Part shown: in pieces, positions 59,192-64,000 of the stretch
How positions within the stretch are numbered: position 1 is the stretch's first letter
Layout of the letters: each line of letters opens with the position of its first letter
Assembly (NCBI GenBank): GCA_963765935.1
Contig: CAVXXX010000001.1
Coordinates: forward strand, 682,001-746,000
DNA: 64,000 bases
Direction: 5' to 3'
From: JAMXLG01 sp963765935
GTDB lineage: Bacteria; Vulcanimicrobiota; Vulcanimicrobiia; Vulcanimicrobiales; Vulcanimicrobiaceae
Position numbers and translations under genes: made by a program
Notes under the pieces: model-generated
Database searches by the model: none
Seen by the model: the letters and a program-made list of their open reading frames with translations, nothing else
What the model was told of the DNA's origin: nothing

Positions 59192-61366
59192 TTAGATGCC
59201 TATGCGTGCGTTCAGCGTGATGTTGCGAGGGGCACCGACACCAAGATTTCCGTTGATTGCCGAGCTCAAGTAGCGCTTGTCGAAGAGATTACTGCATTCC
59301 AAACCGATGGAGAGGGGCCGTCCGTCCACTCTGGTCGCGTAGCGCGCGCCGAGTTGAAAGAGCCCGACGTTGGCAAGAACTGCCTGATTCTGTGGGTTCG
59401 CGTAACGCCAGCCGAGGAAACTGCTTCCTGCGTTGACCGTATATGCGGGCGCAAACGGCAGCGTGTATTCGACTCCAAGCCGGTAACTGAGATGCGGCAT
59501 ATTCTCCGGCGGCAACCCGTTGATCGACGGGTCGTCGGAGATCTGAACGCCGCGCATCCAGATACCGCTTCCATCGAGCTGCAGCCAATGATTCATATGC
59601 GCGGTGACCGTCGACTCGAGGCCCTCATAGGTGATTGTTCCGTTCAATGCAAAGACGTTCGTGACAGGATCGGTCGTTGCATTGGCTTGACTGATGCGGA
59701 AGTACGCGACCGTCGGTGTGAAGATGCCGATGTTGCCGGCACGGATGCCGACCTCTTTTTGCGACGCCTTCGCCGGCGGCAGCACCTGGTACGCGTTCGC
59801 AGCACTTGCCGGCGCCTGCCCCGTTTGTTCCAGCGATTGCACGTAGCTTGCATAGACGCTGACATTCGGGCGGATATCGTAAATGATGCCTGCCGCAGGA
59901 GCGAGCGTCGAGGACGTATCGGCCTTCGTACTGCCGTTCACCTGTCCAACGCTCTCGTAATAGCCGATCTGCCGCAAGCCGCCGATCAGTTGCAGGCGGT
60001 TGTTGAACGAGATTGTATCGCTGAAGTACGGATCAGTATCGTGACTGATATCCGGAAGGTACGAAATCTTCGTCTGCGTATCGATCGGCGCCGCCACGAC
60101 AACCGGATCGTAGATGTTCTGTTTGTATGTCGTTTTGTAGCTTTGCGGATTATTGAAGTCACGCGAGTTGAAGTTGAACCCGAGTTCGAGATCGTTCGCG
60201 ATGTGCGCGCCCTCAGTACGCGTATCGAGCGTGGCGTCGTAGAAGGTGTTGATGTAGTTTTGACCGCGAACGAAGGTCACCGTGGCGGTTCCCGCGCCCG
60301 TGAGCGCATTGTAATTTCCGATCTGCGAAACGTTGCGTTCCGGACGGTCAGCCTCCGATTGTCCGGTTTCGAACGTAAACGTGGTATTCGGTGAGACGGC
60401 ATACCCGAGATGCGCGACCATGTTCTGCTCCCAACCACGTGACCACGCCCAATCACCCGAGAGCAGATTGCGTGGATCGATGCGGTTCGCGTCGGGCAAC
60501 GCAATTTGCCCTTTGACCGGCTTGTTCAAAAGCAGCGACGACTGTTCGATTAAATTGATTCCGAGCTGTTCGAAATCTACTTGTACGGCAGCGCGCTTAC
60601 CGATGTACCAGTCGCCGGCGAACGCACCGACGTAGCGTCTGCCGCCGGCGCCCTTGGCAACCGATCCCATCTGGCCCTCGGCGAGATTGATCCGATAGCC
60701 GAACTGCTTCTCGAAGCCGAACCGCTCGCCGAGATCGACGGACTCAATTGCTTGTCCGTATTCGTTCCCGGAAAAACCGACGGCAGCGACCGGTGCAAGC
60801 GTCGCACGCTTGAGAATGTAATTGACGATGCCCGCCGGACTCGCGATGCCGAATTGAAGGGCGCCCGCGCCTTTGAGGGCTTCGATCTTACATTTATCCT
60901 CGAGCGGCAAATTGATTTGATTGTTCATGACGAGCGCGCCGTCCATGCGATAGTTGGATGAATTGTCCAACTTGATGCCGCGGATCTGAAGACTATCCGC
61001 TCCCGAACTCGCGCGGGTCTGCGTATCCTGAACGCCGGGAACACCTTTGATCGCTTCGTACGTTCCCGTTTGCGCCGATTGCTGGATCGTCGCACCGCTA
61101 ATGACGGTCCGATTCACGATACCGCCGTTTTCAATCGCCACGTTGGCGTTTTGCGCTTGTCCCGGTGCCGCGGGTGTCGGTGTTGCGGACGGCGACGTGC
61201 CGCTTGCGACCGTCTTCGACTGCTGCGCGACCTGAATCGTCGTCGACGAGTTACACGGTGCGAAGGTCAGTCCGCGACCGGTATAAGCGGAGGCTGTTTC
61301 CGCATGCGCGGGCGCCGTAGAAACGGCGAGTGCGACCGCTAGTGTAGCAAAAAGAAAGCGTTTCAT
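59192..61366 (-). CDS. TonB-dependent outer membrane receptor
   Basis: A 724-residue outer-membrane receptor. It has a signal peptide (FLFATLAVALAVSTAPAHA), then a Ser/Thr/Pro/Ala-rich spacer (about residues 45-75), a plug domain (SLQIRGIKLDNSSNYRMDG, LEDKCKIEALKGAGALQFG, SPAGIVNYILKRAT) and a 22-strand-like barrel. It matches the siderophore-receptor group by plug motif, but its operon with a PstS-like protein and a Pho-box-like promoter suggests phosphate- or oxyanion-related import. It starts directly after the preceding stop (61367). The last residues are aliphatic (NARIGI), not the usual terminal Phe. Confidence 0.9.
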   Translation of the reverse strand: MKRFLFATLAVALAVSTAPAHAETASAYTGRGLTFAPCNSSTTIQVAQQSKTVASGTSPSATPTPAAPGQAQNANVAIENGGIVNRTVISGATIQQSAQTGTYEAIKGVPGVQDTQTRASSGADSLQIRGIKLDNSSNYRMDGALVMNNQINLPLEDKCKIEALKGAGALQFGIASPAGIVNYILKRATLAPVAAVGFSGNEYGQAIESVDLGERFGFEKQFGYRINLAEGQMGSVAKGAGGRRYVGAFAGDWYIGKRAAVQVDFEQLGINLIEQSSLLLNKPVKGQIALPDANRIDPRNLLSGDWAWSRGWEQNMVAHLGYAVSPNTTFTFETGQSEADRPERNVSQIGNYNALTGAGTATVTFVRGQNYINTFYDATLDTRTEGAHIANDLELGFNFNSRDFNNPQSYKTTYKQNIYDPVVVAAPIDTQTKISYLPDISHDTDPYFSDTISFNNRLQLIGGLRQIGYYESVGQVNGSTKADTSSTLAPAAGIIYDIRPNVSVYASYVQSLEQTGQAPASAANAYQVLPPAKASQKEVGIRAGNIGIFTPTVAYFRISQANATTDPVTNVFALNGTITYEGLESTVTAHMNHWLQLDGSGIWMRGVQISDDPSINGLPPENMPHLSYRLGVEYTLPFAPAYTVNAGSSFLGWRYANPQNQAVLANVGLFQLGARYATRVDGRPLSIGLECSNLFDKRYLSSAINGNLGVGAPRNITLNARIGI

Positions 61367-61897
61367 TTAGCTCGCCTTCCGAAACAGCGCCTCATAGCTG
61401 GTAATCTTCGGCTCGAGCGCGTCGCGCATATCGAGGGCAGCGTTGTAGTATGTCCGCTCGTCGCCGCTTTTAGGTGAGGGATCCTTGAACGCGTAGACGA
61501 TGAGGCCGATGTTGTCGCCGGCTTCGTCGCGCAACGGCATCTGCACGACGAACTTCTTCACGGCATCGTTCGGACGATGCCAGCGCGGATCCACGATGGT
61601 TATCCCCTTCGTCTGTACGTCGATGTCGTCGGGGTCGTCGGAGTTACCGATACGATCGTGATACGAGCCGGCGAACATCGTATACGTATCTTTCATGCCG
61701 GGCGGAACACCATGAAACGTCACACTGAGCAGTTCCGGATGTGCCTTCATCGTTTCGTCGGCAAGCGTTTGCGCATAGATCGTATACGCCGGCGGCGTCC
61801 AATTCTTCTCGTTCGCTCCGTGCGCTTTCATCGCCGTAAGTGCAGCCGCCGATACAACGAGGACAGCGAGGGTAGCTTTTGCGATTCGGGAAATCAT
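61367..61897 (-). CDS. Unrecognised secreted protein in receptor operon
   Basis: A 176-residue protein with a signal peptide (AKATLAVLVVSAAALTAMKAHG) and a mature part that reads like a single small sensing domain: VTFHGVPPGMKDTYTMFAGSYHDRIGN, GITIVDPRWHRPNDAVKKFVVQMPLRDEAGDNIGLIVYAFKDPS. The last stretch resembles PAS/Cache beta sheet (PLRDEAGDNIGLIVYAF). It starts after a perfect AAGGAGG. It sits between the receptor and the PstS-like protein. The function is unknown; it may be a periplasmic sensor or accessory. Confidence 0.65.
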   Translation of the reverse strand: MISRIAKATLAVLVVSAAALTAMKAHGANEKNWTPPAYTIYAQTLADETMKAHPELLSVTFHGVPPGMKDTYTMFAGSYHDRIGNSDDPDDIDVQTKGITIVDPRWHRPNDAVKKFVVQMPLRDEAGDNIGLIVYAFKDPSPKSGDERTYYNAALDMRDALEPKITSYEALFRKAS

Positions 61898-61922
61898 AAT
61901 TGTTTAAGTCCTCCTTGCGGGG

Positions 61923-62981
61923 CTACTGCAGTTTCTTGAGTTCTTCTTGAACGACCGTGGGCGTCAACGGAACGAACACGCCCTCTTTTGCCACCACGTC
62001 TTGGCCTTGTCTGCTCAGCACCAGTTTCAAGAATTCTTTGACTTTCGGTGCGAGCGACTGTCCCGGCGGACGATTCACGAAGATGTAGACGTACCGGCTG
62101 AGCGGATACGCGTGCGTATAGATGTTTTGAATCGTCGGCATGTAGTACGGCGCGCCGTCGGTTGCTGAAAGCGGCACGATCTTCACATTCGGCGTCAGGT
62201 TTGCGATCATCGCATACTCCATGCCGCCGGGATGCGACGCCATGTCATGCGCGCCGACGGTGAACGCGTGCGTGAACCCTTGACCTGTGAGGAACTCGAT
62301 GCCGTCTTTATAATCGCCGCCTTCGAGCACAGCGGCTTTGAAATATTGTTCGATTCCATTTGGCGGCTTGAGGCCGTAGAGATGGATCGGACGATTCTTC
62401 CACTCACCGGTGAGCCCCAAATCGCCCCACGTTGTAATCTCGGCGTGACCGCGCTTGCGCGTCGTGGAGTAGATCGCGTCGAGTTGCGCGAGCGTGAATC
62501 CCTTGATCGGGTTATCTTTATCGACAAGGACCACCGTCGCGGCGGTTTTTCCGAGCGATCCCATGCTGCCGGTCGCCACGCGAATCGCAAACGGCGGGTA
62601 GCCGTACTTTGCGACGAAGGCTTGATACTCGGCGGGAAGCAGCTCGCGCGCAACCGGAGCGAGATCCGCGGTTCCGTTCACGAGTGCCGGGCCGCCGCTT
62701 CCCGACGCGCGTGCTTCCATCGTCACGCTCAACTGGGGATAGGCTTTACGAAAAAGCTCGACCCAGCCGAGCGTAATCTCGTCCATCGTATCCGCGCCGA
62801 CGAGATGGAGTTCTTCTTCCGGTTGCACCGTGACGGGGCCGGGACTCCACTGCGGGATCGCCGGATCGACGGTGAGGTGGTGCTCCACGGGCGCGTACTT
62901 CAAGGCCACTGCCGCGACGGGAAGAAGCGCCGCCGAAAGGGCGAGTGCCGCAGCGCGGACGAGTGCAGGTCGTCGAATCAT
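61923..62981 (-). CDS. PstS-like periplasmic binding protein, copy 5
   Basis: A 352-residue PBP_like_2 protein with a signal peptide. It is the most PstS-like at its N-terminus: LVGADTMDEITLGWVELF, MEARASGSGGPALVNGTADLAPVAREL. The hinge is TTWGDLGLTGEWKNRPIHLYG, the ligand loop PPNGIEQYFKA. The end is SRQGQDVVAKEGVFVPL. Start ATG 62981 lies about 6 bp from a -10-like TACGAT, so the message may be leaderless. It is first in the operon with the small secreted gene and TonB receptor. The divergent SBP gene lies across a shared 140-bp region. Confidence 0.86.
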   Translation of the reverse strand: MIRRPALVRAAALALSAALLPVAAVALKYAPVEHHLTVDPAIPQWSPGPVTVQPEEELHLVGADTMDEITLGWVELFRKAYPQLSVTMEARASGSGGPALVNGTADLAPVARELLPAEYQAFVAKYGYPPFAIRVATGSMGSLGKTAATVVLVDKDNPIKGFTLAQLDAIYSTTRKRGHAEITTWGDLGLTGEWKNRPIHLYGLKPPNGIEQYFKAAVLEGGDYKDGIEFLTGQGFTHAFTVGAHDMASHPGGMEYAMIANLTPNVKIVPLSATDGAPYYMPTIQNIYTHAYPLSRYVYIFVNRPPGQSLAPKVKEFLKLVLSRQGQDVVAKEGVFVPLTPTVVQEELKKLQ

Positions 62982-62987
62982 GGAGAG

Positions 62988-63022
62988 ATCGTACGTTAAT
63001 CAACCTTTCAGGAAACTTTCAG
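62988..63022 (-). promoter_or_regulatory. Pho-box-like direct repeat promoter, site 2
   Basis: On the reverse strand, CTGAAAG (63022-63016), 4 bp TTTC, CTGAAAG (63011-63005), then 11 bp to TACGAT (62993-62988), then 6 bp to the ATG. Two perfect 7-bp repeats. Same layout as site 1 and site 3. The -10 placement predicts a transcription start near the first codon. Confidence 0.75.
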
Positions 63023-63049
63023 AAACAGACATTTCTCGAACGAAGATTT

Positions 63050-63084
63050 GCGAAAGGCTGCTGAAAGCTTCAAGACGGCATACT
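63050..63084 (+). promoter_or_regulatory. Pho-box-like direct repeat promoter, site 3
   Basis: GCGAAAG (63050-63056), 4 bp GCTG, CTGAAAG (63061-63067), then 11 bp to CATACT (63079-63084), reading towards the binding lipoprotein at 63120. Third occurrence of the same 7+4+7+11 arrangement. Confidence 0.7.
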
Positions 63085-63119
63085 TGGCGAAACGACTCTC
63101 ATACGAACCGAGGAGCAGA

Positions 63120-64000
63120 ATGAAGAACTATTTGCGGACAGTGGCGGCACTCATTACCGCACTTTCTCTCGCCGGCTGCGGCCACTCCGGATCGGCTGGT
63201 TCTTCGGGCGGCTCCGACGGTTCGAACCACATCGTCTTGATGGTTGGCGGCGTGGAAAAGCAGATCTACTTGCCCGCTGAGCTTGCGCAGCAGCTCGGAT
63301 ATTTCCGGGAGCAGGGCCTCGACGTTGAGTTAGAATCCGAGCCGGCCGGCGTCGAAGCGGAAGACGAATTACTTGCGGGCGCGGTGCAGGGCGTCGTAGG
63401 GTTCTACGACCACACGATCGACCTCCAGTCAAAGGGCAAGTTCGTTGAATCGGTCGTGCAGTTTAGCCAAGCGCCGGGCGAGGTCGAACTCGTTTCATCG
63501 AAACATGCGGCGCAAATTACGTCGCCGGCCGACTTCAAGGGAAAAACGCTCGGCGTGACGGGACTCGGCTCATCGACCGACTTTCTCACGAAATACATCG
63601 CCGCCAAGTATGGGCTCAAAGACGGCGAATTCAGCGAGCTGCCCGTCGAGGCCGGCAACACCTTCATCGCCGCGCTCGCCCAGGACAAGATTCAGGCCGG
63701 CATGACGACGGAACCGACCGTATCGCGATTGCTCAAAACCGGTGAGGCCAAAGTGTTGATCGACCTTCGCAATCCGGAAGACACCGCGAAGGCGCTCGGC
63801 GGGCTCTACCCGGCGGCATGCCTTTTCATGCAGACATCGTGGGTCGATGGGCATCGGGAGCAGACGCAGAAACTTGCCAATGCCTTCGTGAAGACGCTGC
63901 ACTACATCGACACGCACTCGGCGGCGCAAATCGCTGAAGTGATGCCGACGGAATACTACGCCGGAAGCAAAGAGCTCTACGTGAAAGCATTGAACGACGG
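63120..64000 (+). CDS. NitT/TauT-type ABC solute-binding lipoprotein (partial)
   Basis: At least 293 residues, truncated by the window end. The signal has a lipobox LSLAGCGHSG. Mature part is an SBP_bac_3/SsuA-like domain: PAELAQQLGYFREQGLDVELE, GAVQGVVGFYDHTIDLQSKGK, FKGKTLGVTGLGSSTDFLTKYIAAKYGL and ALAQDKIQAGMTTEPTV. These bind nitrate, taurine, sulfonates, thiamin precursors or phosphonate-like solutes. The ATG at 63120 follows GAGGAG. It is under Pho-box-like site 3. Permease genes may lie beyond the end. Confidence 0.9.
   Translation, partial: MKNYLRTVAALITALSLAGCGHSGSAGSSGGSDGSNHIVLMVGGVEKQIYLPAELAQQLGYFREQGLDVELESEPAGVEAEDELLAGAVQGVVGFYDHTIDLQSKGKFVESVVQFSQAPGEVELVSSKHAAQITSPADFKGKTLGVTGLGSSTDFLTKYIAAKYGLKDGEFSELPVEAGNTFIAALAQDKIQAGMTTEPTVSRLLKTGEAKVLIDLRNPEDTAKALGGLYPAACLFMQTSWVDGHREQTQKLANAFVKTLHYIDTHSAAQIAEVMPTEYYAGSKELYVKALND

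Noticed and set aside
59354..60394. Forward ORF of 346 residues opposite the TonB receptor
   Set aside because: Arg-rich antisense frame over a confident receptor gene; long only because of GC-rich codon bias.
1..64000. tRNA or rRNA genes
   Set aside because: Visual scan for GGTTCGAATCC-type T-arms and rRNA landmarks found none, but a tool scan such as tRNAscan-SE was not possible.

Overview
This 64 kb window is a GC-rich, densely packed bacterial chromosome segment. Genes often overlap by 1-14 bp and GTG/TTG starts are frequent. A TonB-dependent receptor, lipoproteins and secreted binding proteins point to a diderm. SUF, ETF-quinone oxidoreductase and an ActP-type symporter suggest aerobic heterotrophy. 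From recollection of gene styles I would guess Eremiobacterota (WPS-2/Vulcanimicrobiota) or a similar poorly cultured phylum; that is inference, since no rRNA or other marker is present. I saw no tRNA, rRNA, CRISPR array, integrase or intact insertion sequence.

Layout. 0-9.2 kb: DUF4337 protein, beta-propeller protein, phosphodiester glycosidase, the TldD/TldE pair, a polysaccharide deacetylase, then a reverse operon of a membrane protein, a TlpA-type thioredoxin and a small protein. 9.2-16.1 kb: FolD, an arylsulfatase, three small-molecule enzymes or methyltransferases, a LON-domain protein, an MBL hydrolase and ThpR. 16.1-22.3 kb: carbohydrate genes (GH125, GT39-like transferase, six-hairpin glycosidase). 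22.3-27.1 kb: iron-sulfur assembly, with sufR and an IscU-like gene divergent from sufC-sufD-sufS-sufU, and no sufB. 27-33 kb: an SSS symporter and a block of unrecognised genes, with two long palindromic elements. 33.5-41.6 kb: an ECF sigma factor with a zinc-finger anti-sigma fused to an O6-alkylguanine-DNA alkyltransferase, a pyroglutamyl-peptidase homologue lacking its catalytic Cys, a PHP protein with a histone-H1-like tail, EF-G2, an orphan oligopeptide-binding lipoprotein and PyrE. 41.6-45.4 kb: three paralogous jelly-roll lipoproteins. 45.4-53.2 kb: an MBL hydrolase, a peroxiredoxin with in-frame UGA exactly at the peroxidatic Cys (probable selenoprotein), a K+ channel, a methyltransferase and a thiazole operon with ETF-QO.

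53.2-64 kb is the most coherent unusual system. A PepSY transmembrane protein and four tandem PstS-like binding proteins converge on a TonB receptor, a small secreted protein and a fifth PstS-like protein. A NitT/TauT-type binding lipoprotein runs off the end of the window. No ABC permease is present. All three promoters carry the same architecture in gene orientation: a 7-bp direct repeat close to CTGAAAG at 11-bp period, then exactly 11 bp to a -10-like hexamer. This looks like a PhoB-type regulon. I infer a phosphate- or oxyanion-starvation uptake system built on diversified binding proteins and a TonB receptor.
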